Source: Paracoccaceae bacterium (GTDB lineage Bacteria; Pseudomonadota; Alphaproteobacteria; Rhodobacterales; Rhodobacteraceae). Taken from it: 39,238 nt of DNA. A program made the position numbers and the translations under genes. Positions 1-14,459 of this stretch are shown piece by piece. The stretch's first letter is position 1, and each line of letters starts with the position of its first letter. Under the pieces are notes generated by a model that worked only from the letters and a program-made list of their open reading frames with translations, was not told where the DNA came from and ran no database searches. The DNA lies in contig JANTFS010000005.1 in the NCBI GenBank assembly GCA_024763335.1, positions 1-39,238 on the forward strand, read 5' to 3'.

Positions 1-32
1 ACATAACCAAGGCCAACAACCGCAATTTTCAT
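1..32 (-). CDS. UDP-glucose/nucleotide-sugar 6-dehydrogenase, N-terminal fragment (runs off window)
   Basis: Reverse complement of 32..1 reads ATG AAA ATT GCG GTT GTT GGC CTT GGT TAT GT = MKIAVVGLGYV, the Rossmann start typical of UDP-glucose dehydrogenases. Confidence 0.6.
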   Translation of the reverse strand, partial: MKIAVVGLGY

Positions 33-158
33 CTTCACAACCTGTCAATCGAGGGGGCCGGAGAACCTCGGGACGCGAGCTGTTCCCGGCGTTGCTCTGG
101 TTTCGTTTCCCGGGTGATACCGGCTCTTTGTGGCCCCATCAAGGCGGGCAGCCGCCGC

Positions 159-2054
159 CTATGTCATCCAGACGCGGGCATATGGTGGCAAGGGCACACC
201 TCCGTCCGGCGCAAACACCGGGGCGTCCGACAGCAGGTCATACATTCGGCTGGCGCCCTGCCTTGCAAACCAGGCCGCAGGGAGGCCCGACCACTGGTCG
301 GTGAAATTGAAAACGCAGACGATCGGCCCGGTGGGCGCGCGCCGCACGAAGGCGAAATGCCCGGCCTGTCCGGTGTCGACGATCTCGGTCGGAACGGCGC
401 CGTGAAGCCCGGGCGAGGCGGCCCGGCGCGCAAGGATACGGCGGATCCCATCATACACCTGGCCTTCCGGCGTCGCGCCGCCATCGGGCAGGCGCGCGGC
501 ACGTTGCCAATCCATCCTCGGGCGGTGAAGCCAACGGCTGTCATGCGCCAGATCGGGGTCATCGAGATAGGAATAGTCATTCAGCTGAGCCAGCTCATCG
601 CCCATGTAGACAAGTGGAATACCGCCGTAGCTCGCGATCAGCGCATGGCCCATCAGGATGCGGTCCACCGCACGGGCGATCGCATCCTGATCCCCTGCCT
701 CCAGCGCAGCCTCCAGCCCCGCCAGCGAGGCCGTGGTTCCGGAGATTCGTTTGTCTCCCGTTTCCTCGTTGACCTGAAACAACGCGCCACGAGCAAAGGA
801 CCCCGGGAAGCGTCCTTCGTAGAACTCGGAGAGAAAAGCCCTGTGCGAAGCGCCAGACAGCCCCACCGCGGCGGCGTCTTCATCGGTGACGGCCCAGCCG
901 ATGTCATCGTGGCAGCGGATGTAGGTTGCATAGGTCGCATTCGTCAGAACCGTTGGGAAATGCCGGCGCAAAACATGGGTCATGAGCCCGGTGTCCCGCG
1001 CCGCGAGAGCCGACCAGAACTGAACCATCAGCGAGTTGTGGTAGGCGAGGTTTCCCTCCTTCCCGTCATGCTCCCCGCGCCCCAGGTAGGGCAGCATTTC
1101 GGCCGGGCTCACAATAGCTTCTTCCAGATGAATGACGCTGGGCGCAGAAATCCGGCTTGCCGCCCTGAGCGCCTGCAACAACATGTGCACCTCGGGCTCG
1201 GACTGGCACCGGGTGCCCATCCGTTTCCACAGGAAGGCCGGTGCATCGAGACGCAAAACGTCAACGCCCTTGTTGGCGAGGAACAGCATGACCTTCACCA
1301 TCTCCAGAAACACCCGGGGATTTGCCCAGTTCAAATCCCACTGGTGCTCGTTGAAGGTCGTCCAGACCCAGCGGTTGATTTCATCGTAGTAGGTGAAGTT
1401 TCCCGGGGCGTTTGCCGGGAAGACTTCAACCAGTGTCGCCTCGTAGGATTTCGGCAAGGTGTCGTCGACGAACATGTGGTAGTATTCTCGGTAGGTTTCG
1501 TCCCCCTCCCAGGCTTTTCGGGCCCACTCGTGTTCCTTCGCAGTGTGGTTGAGCACCAGGTCGATGCAGACGGACATGCCCCGATCGTGGCAAGCACGCG
1601 CAACGGTCTCGAGGTCATCCATGGTGCCGAGCGCGGGGTTCACCTCGGTGTAATCCATGACCGAATAGCCGCCGTCGCTGTCGCCCGGCCGCGGTTTCAG
1701 GCAGGGCATGAAATGCACATAGGTGATGCCAAGATCCTGCAGGTAACCGAGCTTGTCGGGCACGCCGGAAAGCGTGCCGGCAAATCGGTCGATGTAGAAC
1801 ACGTAGCCGTTCATGTCAGGCCGCTGGAACCAGTCGGGCTCCAGATCGCGTTCCATGTCGCGCCACTTGAGCCGCTCGGGCCGCGCGTCCCAGCCGGCCT
1901 TGAGCGCCGCCGTCAGATCATCGGCAAAAGCCGCGTAGTCGGTCCGGTGGCCATAGAGCCTTTCGAGCATCCCGAACAGGTCGTCGCGCGAGCGTTCAAG
2001 CCGAAGCGCGAACATCCGGTCATTGAATGATCTTGGCATCTTCGCTTTGGTCAT
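159..2054 (-). CDS. Amylosucrase-type GH13 enzyme
   Basis: Amylosucrase-like motifs: FYIDRFAGTLSGVPDKLGYLQDLGITYVHFMP, SDGGYSVMDYTEVNPALGT, NHTAKEHEWA, VDVLRLDAPAFLWKRMGT, HLEEAIV, CHDDIGWAVTDEDAA, FPGSFARGALFQVNEETGDKRISGT. Start placed at MTKAKMPRSF (2054) with AGGAG upstream rather than the longer ORF start at 2183. Confidence 0.87.
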   Translation of the reverse strand: MTKAKMPRSFNDRMFALRLERSRDDLFGMLERLYGHRTDYAAFADDLTAALKAGWDARPERLKWRDMERDLEPDWFQRPDMNGYVFYIDRFAGTLSGVPDKLGYLQDLGITYVHFMPCLKPRPGDSDGGYSVMDYTEVNPALGTMDDLETVARACHDRGMSVCIDLVLNHTAKEHEWARKAWEGDETYREYYHMFVDDTLPKSYEATLVEVFPANAPGNFTYYDEINRWVWTTFNEHQWDLNWANPRVFLEMVKVMLFLANKGVDVLRLDAPAFLWKRMGTRCQSEPEVHMLLQALRAASRISAPSVIHLEEAIVSPAEMLPYLGRGEHDGKEGNLAYHNSLMVQFWSALAARDTGLMTHVLRRHFPTVLTNATYATYIRCHDDIGWAVTDEDAAAVGLSGASHRAFLSEFYEGRFPGSFARGALFQVNEETGDKRISGTTASLAGLEAALEAGDQDAIARAVDRILMGHALIASYGGIPLVYMGDELAQLNDYSYLDDPDLAHDSRWLHRPRMDWQRAARLPDGGATPEGQVYDGIRRILARRAASPGLHGAVPTEIVDTGQAGHFAFVRRAPTGPIVCVFNFTDQWSGLPAAWFARQGASRMYDLLSDAPVFAPDGGVPLPPYARVWMT

Positions 2055-2126
2055 CTCTCCAAGGCTCCTTCCCGCCGGCATGATACCGGGGCGCCACGCA
2101 TCCTGACAGGGGGTCCGGACACATCC

Positions 2127-2155
2127 CGCGCCGGCCTGAAACCGGGACCGGCGCG
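2127..2155. promoter_or_regulatory. Intercistronic hairpin between SDR and amylosucrase
   Basis: CGCGCCGG (2127-2134) / CCGGCGCG (2148-2155), perfect 8-bp arms with 13-nt loop. Confidence 0.4.
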
Positions 2156-2201
2156 CGCGGGGCCGAGCTGCGATACTCGCCACGCATCGGCGATTGTCCG
2201 A

Positions 2202-2969
2202 TCAGCCGGTTGCGACAAGGCCATTGTCCACCGGCAGGCTCTGCCCGGTGATCGCATGCGAAGCGTCTGATGCCAGAAACAGGGTCGGTGCCACCATGTC
2301 TTCCGGCATGACCGGCCGTTGAAGGCACTGGCTCTTCAAAAACGGATCATACTTTTCCGGGGTTACCCAGAGATCGAGCTGTTTCTTGGTCATCGTCCAG
2401 CCCGGTATCAGGGCATTCACACGGATATTGTCGGGTCCGAACTCACGTGCGTGCGCCCGCGTCAGGCCCACCAGCGCCGCGTTTGCCGCCGCGTAGGACG
2501 GGTATTCCGCAATGCCCTTCAGATAGGAAATCGAAGAGACATTCACGATCCGGCCACCGCCCGCACGCTGCATTCCCGGGATCACCGCTTGACTGGCGAA
2601 GAAGTGCGCCTTGAAGTTGATCGCCTGGTTCTGGTCCCAGAAGTCTTCCGTCACCTCAAGTGTTGCGTGGCGCACATCGTTCGCCGCGTTGTTGATCAAG
2701 ACGGTCGGCGCGCCGTTGGCGTCACCCGCCCGTGCCACCGCGGCCCTCAGCGCCGCCACGTCGGTGATGTCGCAGGCCAGAAACAAGGGCCTCTGCCCGT
2801 GTTTCTTCTCCATTTCGTCGCAAAACACGGTCGCGTCCGAGCGCTGCACGAAAGCGACCTTGGCCCCTTGCTCCAGAAAGCCCTCCGTCAGCGCCGCCCC
2901 GATTCCGGAGCCACCGCCAGTGATAAACACCGACCTGCCCTCCAGATCGGGGAAAACCGCACGTGGCAT
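2202..2969 (-). CDS. SDR-family oxidoreductase related to sugar 1-dehydrogenases; catalytic Lys replaced by Asn
   Basis: TGxxxGIG motif (TGGGSGIG), INNAAND, NVSSISYLKG, C-terminal PGWTMTKKQLDLW...SQCLQRPVMPEDMVAPTLFLASDASHAITGQSLPVDNG. Start at MPRAVFPDLEGRS (2969). Confidence 0.87.
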   Translation of the reverse strand: MPRAVFPDLEGRSVFITGGGSGIGAALTEGFLEQGAKVAFVQRSDATVFCDEMEKKHGQRPLFLACDITDVAALRAAVARAGDANGAPTVLINNAANDVRHATLEVTEDFWDQNQAINFKAHFFASQAVIPGMQRAGGGRIVNVSSISYLKGIAEYPSYAAANAALVGLTRAHAREFGPDNIRVNALIPGWTMTKKQLDLWVTPEKYDPFLKSQCLQRPVMPEDMVAPTLFLASDASHAITGQSLPVDNGLVATG

Positions 2970-3081
2970 CGACACCCTCCCTGCAAGATCGTTCTGCCGG
3001 GAGCCTAGGCATGGGGAGCCATGATGTGAAGTAGCGTTGGCGCCATGTGGCATCGGTCCCGTCGCGAGTTCGGTGTTCGGG

Positions 3082-3112
3082 CGCATCATGCGGGCCGTTG
3101 GCAAATGATGCG
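3082..3112. promoter_or_regulatory. Inverted repeat in the divergent SDR/glgP intergenic region
   Basis: CGCATCAT (3082-3089) / ATGATGCG (3105-3112), perfect 8-bp arms, 15-nt spacer. Confidence 0.35.
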
Positions 3113-3242
3113 TCGTCGCGCCCGATGACGGCGCGTGACCCGTGACAATTGCCCAATTGGCAGGCGTTTTGCATCCTGGGGGGCGTTTGGGGGCCCGCAA
3201 CGATGGACGAAATGCAACAGCCCGTGCAGAACGCAGCGGGCA

Positions 3243-3284
3243 TGGTCTGGCAGTTCCGGGCCGATAGCGCTATCTGCCAGACCA
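3243..3284. promoter_or_regulatory. 11-bp inverted repeat enclosing a 12-bp perfect palindrome upstream of glgP
   Basis: TGGTCTGGCAG (3243-3253) / CTGCCAGACCA (3274-3284); interior perfect palindrome GATAGCGCTATC (3263-3274), resembling LacI-family operators. Confidence 0.5.
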
Positions 3285-3311
3285 GCCGACGCGAACAAGG
3301 ACCGAAGACAC

Positions 3312-5717
3312 GTGGACCACAAGAACAGTATCAAGACGCTCACGCGCGAAAGTTTCCGTGAAGATATCCTGCACCACCTGAAATACACGGTCGGCAAGGA
3401 CCGGTCCCATGCTTCGATCTATGATTGGCGACTGGCGCTCTCCTATTCTTTGCGCGACCGGATCGTGGAGCCTTGGTTTGCATCGACGAAAGATACCTGG
3501 GACTACGACCACAAACGGGTGTTTTATCTGTCGATGGAATTCCTGATCGGGCGGATTATCGAAGACGCCGCGATCAATCTCGGTCTCAAGGGTATCGCCA
3601 CGGCCGCGCTCATGGACCTGGGCCAGGATTTCGACACGCTGGTGCACGACGAGCCGGACGCGGCGCTGGGCAACGGCGGTCTCGGCCGCCTGGCGGCCTG
3701 CTACATGGAAAGCATGGCGACCCTCGGCTGCCCCGGCTACGGCTATGGCATCCGCTATGAACACGGGCTGTTTCGGCAGCGCTTCGAAATGGGGCAACAA
3801 GTCGAAACCCCGGAAGACTGGCTCAGCCAGCGCCACCCGTGGGAATTCGAACGCCCCGAGTCGAACTACACCGTGCGCTTCAAGGGTCATCTGGAAGAGA
3901 CCCACGGCCGCACTGTCTGGGTGCCGAGCGAAACGGTCATTGCCACGGCGTTCGACACACCGGTCGTCGGGTGGCAGGGGCACTGGGCCAATACTCTGCG
4001 GCTCTGGGGCTCGAAACCGACGACGCTGTTCAATCTCGAGCGCTTCAACCGGGGCGATTACACGGCCGCGGCCGAGCCCGAAACACTCGCGCGCACCATC
4101 ACCCGGGTGCTTTACCCCGACGACACGACGTCCGCCGGCAAGGAGCTGCGGCTCAAGCAGGAGTATTTCCTGACCTCGGCGTCAATCAAGGACATCCTGC
4201 GCCGCTACCGCGAAGCGCATGATGATCTGACCGAGCTCGACCGGCATGTCGCCATCCAGATGAATGACACGCACCCGGCGCTGGCCGGGCCGGAACTGAT
4301 CCGGCTGCTGGTCGACCGTCATGGCATGGATTTCGAACAGGCCATGGACATTTCGCAAAACGTGCTCAGCTACACCAACCACACGCTGTTGCCCGAGGCG
4401 CTGGAGCGATGGTCGACCTGGCTCATGGGCAATATCCTCCCGCGCCACATGCAGATCATCGAAAAGATCGATGAAGCGCATCGCAACGCGAACCCGGCCC
4501 GCCCCGCCAGTATCGGCATTGTGCGAAACCAGGAAGTGCACATGGGCGAGCTTGCGTTCATCATGTCGCACAAGGTCAACGGGGTGTCGGCACTTCATAC
4601 CGATCTGATCAAGTCGCAGCTGTTTCCGGAGTTGAACAAGCTTCACCCCGATCGGATCACCAACGTGACCAACGGGGTGACACCGCGACGTTGGCTCAAG
4701 CTGGCAAACCCCGGCCTCGCCAACCTCATCACCGACACCATCGGCGCCGGCTGGGAGGCCGATCTCGACCGCCTTCAGGAGCTTGTCCCCTATGCGGACG
4801 ATGCCGCGTTTCGCGAGGCCTTCATGGCCGTGAAGCGCGACAACAAGGCGAAAGTCGCCCATTGGATGAAAGTGAAATGCGGCATCGATGGCGACCCCGA
4901 TGCGATGTTTGACGTGCAGGTGAAGCGGATCCACGAATACAAACGCCAGCTGATGAACGTCTTCGAAACCATTGCGCAATGGCACGAGATCAAGAAAAAC
5001 CCGGAAGGCGACTTCGTTCCGAGAGTGAAGATTTTCGGCGGCAAGTCGGCGCCCGGCTATGCGGTGGCGAAGGAGATCATCCACCTGATCAACGATGTCG
5101 GCGAAGTGATCAACAACGACCCCGACATGCGCGGCCGTTTGAAGGTCATCTACCCGCCGAACTACAATGTGACGATGGCCGAGCGGCTGATTCCGGCAGC
5201 TGACCTCTCGGAACAGATTTCGACAGCCGGCAAGGAGGCGTCCGGCACCGGCAACATGAAGCTTTCGCTCAACGGCGCACTCACCATTGGCACGCTTGAC
5301 GGGGCGAATGTTGAAATCCGCGAGCGGGTCGGGGCGGAAAATTTCTTCCTTTTCGGGATGACCGCCGAGGAAGTGATCGAGCGCCGCAAGAACGTCAACC
5401 ACGCCCGCGAGGCGATCGAAGCGAGCCAATCGCTCAAGGATGTGCTCCAGATGATCGCCGAGGGTCGGTTCTCGCCTGACGAACGCGATCGCTACCACGG
5501 CCTCGTCCATCGCGCCTGGAACAGTGACTATTTCCTCGTGGCCTCCGACTTCGCCGACTATCAGCGGGCGCAGGCCGAGGTGGATGCCGCCTTCCTCGAC
5601 CGCGACAGATGGGCGCGGATGGCTGTTCTGAATACCGCGCACATGGGGTTCTTCTCGTCTGACCGCTCGATCCGTGCTTACATGGAGAATATCTGGGACA
5701 CGCAATCCGCTCTCTGA
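3312..5717 (+). CDS. glgP: Glycogen/starch/alpha-glucan phosphorylase
   Basis: Motifs [42 protein letters not shown]-site [28 protein letters not shown]. Start probably GTG 3312 ([15 protein letters not shown]); the ORF is open to 3135 but the upstream part looks non-coding. Confidence 0.95.
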   Translation: MDHKNSIKTLTRESFREDILHHLKYTVGKDRSHASIYDWRLALSYSLRDRIVEPWFASTKDTWDYDHKRVFYLSMEFLIGRIIEDAAINLGLKGIATAALMDLGQDFDTLVHDEPDAALGNGGLGRLAACYMESMATLGCPGYGYGIRYEHGLFRQRFEMGQQVETPEDWLSQRHPWEFERPESNYTVRFKGHLEETHGRTVWVPSETVIATAFDTPVVGWQGHWANTLRLWGSKPTTLFNLERFNRGDYTAAAEPETLARTITRVLYPDDTTSAGKELRLKQEYFLTSASIKDILRRYREAHDDLTELDRHVAIQMNDTHPALAGPELIRLLVDRHGMDFEQAMDISQNVLSYTNHTLLPEALERWSTWLMGNILPRHMQIIEKIDEAHRNANPARPASIGIVRNQEVHMGELAFIMSHKVNGVSALHTDLIKSQLFPELNKLHPDRITNVTNGVTPRRWLKLANPGLANLITDTIGAGWEADLDRLQELVPYADDAAFREAFMAVKRDNKAKVAHWMKVKCGIDGDPDAMFDVQVKRIHEYKRQLMNVFETIAQWHEIKKNPEGDFVPRVKIFGGKSAPGYAVAKEIIHLINDVGEVINNDPDMRGRLKVIYPPNYNVTMAERLIPAADLSEQISTAGKEASGTGNMKLSLNGALTIGTLDGANVEIRERVGAENFFLFGMTAEEVIERRKNVNHAREAIEASQSLKDVLQMIAEGRFSPDERDRYHGLVHRAWNSDYFLVASDFADYQRAQAEVDAAFLDRDRWARMAVLNTAHMGFFSSDRSIRAYMENIWDTQSAL

Positions 5718-5734
5718 ACAGAAGGAACGACGCG

Positions 5735-7918
5735 ATGGCCAAATCGACCTTTCGGGTTTCCAAGGATGACGCCCGGGCCATCGCGGAAGGCCGCCATGCC
5801 GATCCTTTTTCGGTGCTCGGGCCGCTTGGTGGCCAGCTCGCCGTCTGGGCGCCCGGCGCGGTGAAAGCCTGGCTCAAGCAGGGCCGCAAAAAGCCGGCCC
5901 CGCTGGCCGAACACCCCGATTGCCCCGGTTTCTTCGAAGGCAAGGTCGACCCGGAAAAACCCTATTCGATCCGAGCCGAAAACGCCAAAGGCGTCGGCTG
6001 GGAATTCGTTGATCCCTACCGGTTTGGCCCGGTTCTGGGCGAACTCGACGAATACCTTCTCGGCGAGGGCCGCCACCTTCGGTTGTGGGAGGCGCTGGGC
6101 GCGCATCCGAAAACCATCGACCGGGTGAAGGGCACACATTTCGCGGTCTGGGCGCCGAATGCCGAACGTGTTTCGGTGGTGGGTGACTTCAATGCCTGGA
6201 ACGGCACGGCCCACCCGATGCGGCGCCGCGGCTCCATCGGGGTTTGGGAGATTTTCCTTCCCGGCGTGGATATCGGGACGGTCTACAAATACGAGATACG
6301 CGGACAAGGCGGCCAGATCATGCCTCTGAAAGCCGATCCGGTCGGCTTCGGCTCCGAGCATCCGCCCGCGACCGGTTCGGTCGTGCGCGAGCCGGGGCTC
6401 GGGCGCAAATGGGGCGACACGGATTGGATGAAGTCGCGCGCCGGTGCAAACTCTGTTGATGCTCCGATCTCGATCTACGAGGTTCACCTCGGATCGTGGC
6501 GAAAGGCCGACAACGGGCAACGCCCGCTCTCCTACGTGGAGCTGGCGAAAGACCTGGTCGAATATGTGCAGTGGATGGGCTTCACCCACATCGAACTCAT
6601 GCCCGTCAGCGAGCACCCCTTCGACGGGTCGTGGGGGTACCAGCCGATCGGCATGTATGCCCCCACCATCCGGCATGGCACGCCGCAGGAATTTGCCGCG
6701 TTTGTCGAGGCGGCCCATGGCGCCGGGCTCGGTGTTCTGTTCGATTGGGTGCCCGGCCATTTCCCGACCGACGCGCACGGGCTGGCGCGTTTCGATGGCA
6801 CCCCGCTCTATGAGCATGCCGACCCGAAAGAAGGTTTCCATGTCGACTGGAACACGCTGATCTACAATTACGGTCGCACCGAGGTGGCAAATTACCTCGA
6901 GGCAAACGCGCTTTATTGGCTCGACGAGTACCACCTCGACGGGCTGCGCGTCGATGCCGTGGCGTCGATGCTCTACCGCGACTACTCCCGCGAGGAGGGT
7001 CAATGGATCCCGAACGAGTATGGCGGGCGCGAGAACCTCGAAGCGATCGAGCTGCTGCGGCGGACCAACACGCTGGCCTATGGCGAGCAGCCCGGCATCA
7101 TGACCGTGGCCGAGGAGAGCACGGCTTTCGCAGGCGTTTCGCGGCCCGTCGAGCTCGGCGGGCTCGGATTCGGGTTCAAGTGGAACATGGGCTGGATGAA
7201 TGACACCCTCGAATACATCTCGAAGGAGCCGATCTTCCGCAAGTATCACCACGGCGAGATGACCTTCTCGATGGTCTATGCCTGGTCGGAGAACTTCATC
7301 CTGCCGATCAGCCACGACGAAGTTGTCCATGGCAAAGGCTCGATGATTGCCAAGATGCCCGGCACCGCCTGGGAGCAATTCGCCAACCTGCGCGCCTATT
7401 ACGGATACATGTGGACGCACCCGGGCAAGAAGCTCCTGTTCATGGGTCAGGAATTTGCCCAGGGCCGCGAGTGGAACTATGCCGAGAGCCTTGATTGGCA
7501 CCAGTGCGATCTGCCCGAACACCGTGGCGTGCAGCTGCTCGTGCGTGATCTCAATGCGATGTATCGCGAAAACCGCGCGCTGTATCTGCACGACACCCGG
7601 CCCGAGGGCTTTGACTGGCTCGAGGCCAATGACGCCGACAATTCGGTCTTTGTCTACGCCCGCAAGGGCGGGGCGGGCGATCCGATGATCGTCGTTGCCG
7701 TCAACATGACCCCGGTTGAGCGCTCCGTCTACCGCGTCGGGTTCCCTGCCGCCGGCCGGTGGGACGAGATCCTCAATACCGATGCCGCGATCTACGGCGG
7801 TGGCAACCGCGGAAATATGGGTGGGATCGAGACCGAGCCGGTAGCGTGGCACAACCAGGCCCAATCGTCCTATGTCACGCTGCCGCCACTTTCAGCGGTT
7901 GTATTCCGGCAAGCGTGA
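5735..7918 (+). CDS. glgB: 1,4-alpha-glucan branching enzyme
   Basis: [79 protein letters not shown]. Confidence 0.96.
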   Translation: MAKSTFRVSKDDARAIAEGRHADPFSVLGPLGGQLAVWAPGAVKAWLKQGRKKPAPLAEHPDCPGFFEGKVDPEKPYSIRAENAKGVGWEFVDPYRFGPVLGELDEYLLGEGRHLRLWEALGAHPKTIDRVKGTHFAVWAPNAERVSVVGDFNAWNGTAHPMRRRGSIGVWEIFLPGVDIGTVYKYEIRGQGGQIMPLKADPVGFGSEHPPATGSVVREPGLGRKWGDTDWMKSRAGANSVDAPISIYEVHLGSWRKADNGQRPLSYVELAKDLVEYVQWMGFTHIELMPVSEHPFDGSWGYQPIGMYAPTIRHGTPQEFAAFVEAAHGAGLGVLFDWVPGHFPTDAHGLARFDGTPLYEHADPKEGFHVDWNTLIYNYGRTEVANYLEANALYWLDEYHLDGLRVDAVASMLYRDYSREEGQWIPNEYGGRENLEAIELLRRTNTLAYGEQPGIMTVAEESTAFAGVSRPVELGGLGFGFKWNMGWMNDTLEYISKEPIFRKYHHGEMTFSMVYAWSENFILPISHDEVVHGKGSMIAKMPGTAWEQFANLRAYYGYMWTHPGKKLLFMGQEFAQGREWNYAESLDWHQCDLPEHRGVQLLVRDLNAMYRENRALYLHDTRPEGFDWLEANDADNSVFVYARKGGAGDPMIVVAVNMTPVERSVYRVGFPAAGRWDEILNTDAAIYGGGNRGNMGGIETEPVAWHNQAQSSYVTLPPLSAVVFRQA

Positions 7919-7969
7919 TTGGACACTGACCACGCCCGGACCCGCAATTGCACAGGAGGACACCCCAGC

Positions 7970-9241
7970 ATGGAACCAAAGCGCCCGAGACGGCTTTCCT
8001 CACACGCCATGGCCTTCGTGCTTGCGGGCGGCCGCGGCTCGCGTCTCAAGGAATTGACCGACCGCCGCGCCAAGCCGGCCGTCTATTTCGGAGGCAAGAC
8101 CCGGATCGTCGACTTCGCGCTGTCGAACGCTCTCAACTCGGGCATTCGAAAGATGGCGATCGCGACGCAATACAAGGCCCATAGCCTGATCCGCCACATC
8201 CAGCGCGGCTGGAACTTCTTTCGCGCCGAGCGCAACGAATACCTCGACATCCTCCCCGCCTCGCAGCGCGTCGACGAGATGAACTGGTATAAGGGCACCG
8301 CCGATGCCGTGCGCCAGAACATCGACATCATCGACAGTTACCACGTGGAATACATCATCATCCTGGCTGGTGATCACATCTACAAGATGGACTACGAGGT
8401 GATGCTCGAGCATCACGTTGCGTCCGGCGCCGATGTGACCGTCGGCTGCCTCACCGTGCCCGTGGGCGAGGCCAGCGCCTTCGGCGTGATGGATGTGGAT
8501 GCCCAAGGGCATATCACGAGCTTCCTCGAGAAACCCGAGAACCCGCCGCATATTCCCGGCGATCCCGATCATGCACTCGCCTCGATGGGGATTTATGTGT
8601 TCGACTGGAAGTTCCTGCGCGAGCTGCTTCTTCAGGATGCCTCCGACACCAACTCCAGCCACGATTTCGGCCACGATCTGATCCCTTGCATCGTCAAGAA
8701 CGGCAAGGCGGTGGCCCATCGGTTTTCCGACAGTTGTGTTCGGTCCGGGCTGGAAGAGGAAGCCTACTGGCGCGATGTCGGCACGATCGAGGCCTATTGG
8801 CAGGCAAATATCGACCTCACGGATTTCGTCCCGAAGCTCGACATCTATGACCACACATGGCCGATCTGGACCTATTCCGAGATTGTCCCGCCGGCGAAGT
8901 TCATCCACGATGAGGAAGGCCGCCGCGGCGCCGCGATCAGTTCGCTGATCGCGGGTGATACGGTCATCTCGGGTTCCGTGGTCAAGAATTCGCTGGTCTC
9001 GACGGGCGGCCGGTTGCACTCGTTCTCGTCGGTCCATTATTCAGTCTTGCTGCCACATGTGCAGGTCCATCGGAACGCCCGGCTGCGCAACTGCGTGGTG
9101 GATTCGGGTATCGATATTCCGGCGGGCCTCGTCGTTGGCGAAGACCCGGAAGAAGATGCGAAGTGGTTTCGGGTTACCGAAGGCGGCATAACCCTGATCA
9201 CCCGTGACATGATCGCCGCGCGGCAGGCGGTGCTTGGTTAG
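7970..9241 (+). CDS. glgC: Glucose-1-phosphate adenylyltransferase
   Basis: [61 protein letters not shown] at 7970 preceded by AGGAGGA. Confidence 0.96.
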   Translation: MEPKRPRRLSSHAMAFVLAGGRGSRLKELTDRRAKPAVYFGGKTRIVDFALSNALNSGIRKMAIATQYKAHSLIRHIQRGWNFFRAERNEYLDILPASQRVDEMNWYKGTADAVRQNIDIIDSYHVEYIIILAGDHIYKMDYEVMLEHHVASGADVTVGCLTVPVGEASAFGVMDVDAQGHITSFLEKPENPPHIPGDPDHALASMGIYVFDWKFLRELLLQDASDTNSSHDFGHDLIPCIVKNGKAVAHRFSDSCVRSGLEEEAYWRDVGTIEAYWQANIDLTDFVPKLDIYDHTWPIWTYSEIVPPAKFIHDEEGRRGAAISSLIAGDTVISGSVVKNSLVSTGGRLHSFSSVHYSVLLPHVQVHRNARLRNCVVDSGIDIPAGLVVGEDPEEDAKWFRVTEGGITLITRDMIAARQAVLG

Positions 9242-9251
9242 GGAGACCCCG

Positions 9252-10678
9252 ATGCGCGTGCTCTCCGTTGCCTCCGAATGCGTCCCCCTGATCAAGACGG
9301 GTGGCCTGGCCGATGTGGTCGGGGCGCTTCCGGCTGCGCTTGCCAGCCAGAAGATCGAGATGCGGGTGATGATCCCGGCCTACAAGGGCATCCTCGAAAG
9401 CCTCGTTGGTGCCGAGGAAGTCTGGGCCGACTGGAACCTGTATGGCGAACACGCCCGGTTGATGAAAGGCGAGGTTGCCGGAATGACGGTGCTCGCCCTC
9501 GATGCACCGCATCTCTACCATCGTGCGGGAGGCCCCTATGCCGACGCTTCCGGCGACTACTGGGACAACCCCGAACGCTTTGCCGCCCTCTCCTGGGCTG
9601 CTGCGGCAGTGGCAAGGGATGGCACGGGTGAGGGGTGGAAGCCCGACATCCTTCACGCGCATGACTGGCAGGCGGGCCTTGCCCCGGCCTACTTGCGCTA
9701 CCATGGCAATGGCGGTGTGAAGTCGGTGCTGACGGTCCACAACATCGCCTTTCAGGGGGTGACCGGCGGCGACCGTCTCAACAGCCTGCGCCTGCCCTGG
9801 CATGCCTGGAATCCGGAGCATGCGGAGTATCACGGCAATCTGTCCACGCTGAAGGTCGGTCTTGCCACTGCCGACGCCATCACCACCGTCTCGCCAACCT
9901 ATGCCGAGGAACTGATGCGGCCCGAATTCGGGATGGGGCTGGAAGGCGTTATCGCCGCGCGCGCCAATGACCTCACCGGCATTCTGAACGGGGTGGACGA
10001 AGCAACATGGTCGCCGGAAAATGACCCGGAAATCAGTCCCTATTCCGCCCGAAACCTCAAACCGAAAGCCGAGAACCGAGCACGGCTGATCGAGGAATTC
10101 GGTCTTGGCGACGTGCCCGGGCCTCTGGCCGTGGTTGTCAGTCGATTGACCTGGCAGAAGGGGATCGACCTGCTTGCCGACGCCCTGCCTGCATTCGTCG
10201 CCGCCGGCGGCGGCCTCGTGCTACTGGGCTCCGGCGAGCCGCATCTCGAGACGGCAATGAAGGCGGCCGCCGAGCGTTGGCCCGAACGTGTGGGCGTGCG
10301 CATCGGTTATGACGAGGCATTGTCGCACCGGATGTTCGCCGGCGGCGATGCGGTGCTGGTTCCGTCGCGGTTCGAGCCCTGCGGGCTGACACAGATGTAT
10401 GGCCTGAAATATGGCACCGTCCCCGTCGTGGCGGCCACCGGCGGCCTCAATGACACGGTGATCGGCGCCAGCCCCGCCAGCCTGTCGGCCAACGCCGCGA
10501 CCGGGATCAGCTTCCACCCCGTCGACGGGATTGCCCTCGCCGGTGCGCTGCGCCAATTGCTGCATCTCTATCAGGACCGCGGCACGTGGACCCGTCTCGT
10601 CAAGCGCGCGATGAAAGCCGACGTGAGCTGGGACGGACCGGCGGCCGCCTACCATGCCCTCTACCGGAGCCTCCTCGC

Positions 10679-10682
<4 letters not shown>
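9252..10682 (+). CDS. glgA: Glycogen synthase (ADP-glucose)
   Basis: N-terminal KTGGLADVVGALP, LHAHDWQAGLAPAYL, LNGVDEATWSPENDPEI, VSRLTWQKGIDLL, PSRFEPCGLTQMYGLKYGTVPVVAATGGLNDTV. Confidence 0.96.
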
Positions 10683-14437
<3,755 letters not shown>

Positions 14438-14459
14438 GCTGCCGGTCCGCGCCCGGGAC

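Noticed and set aside
3135-3311. N-terminal extension of the glgP ORF
   Set aside because: Extension has no phosphorylase similarity and overlaps the inverted repeats; GTG at 3312 begins the family-like sequence.
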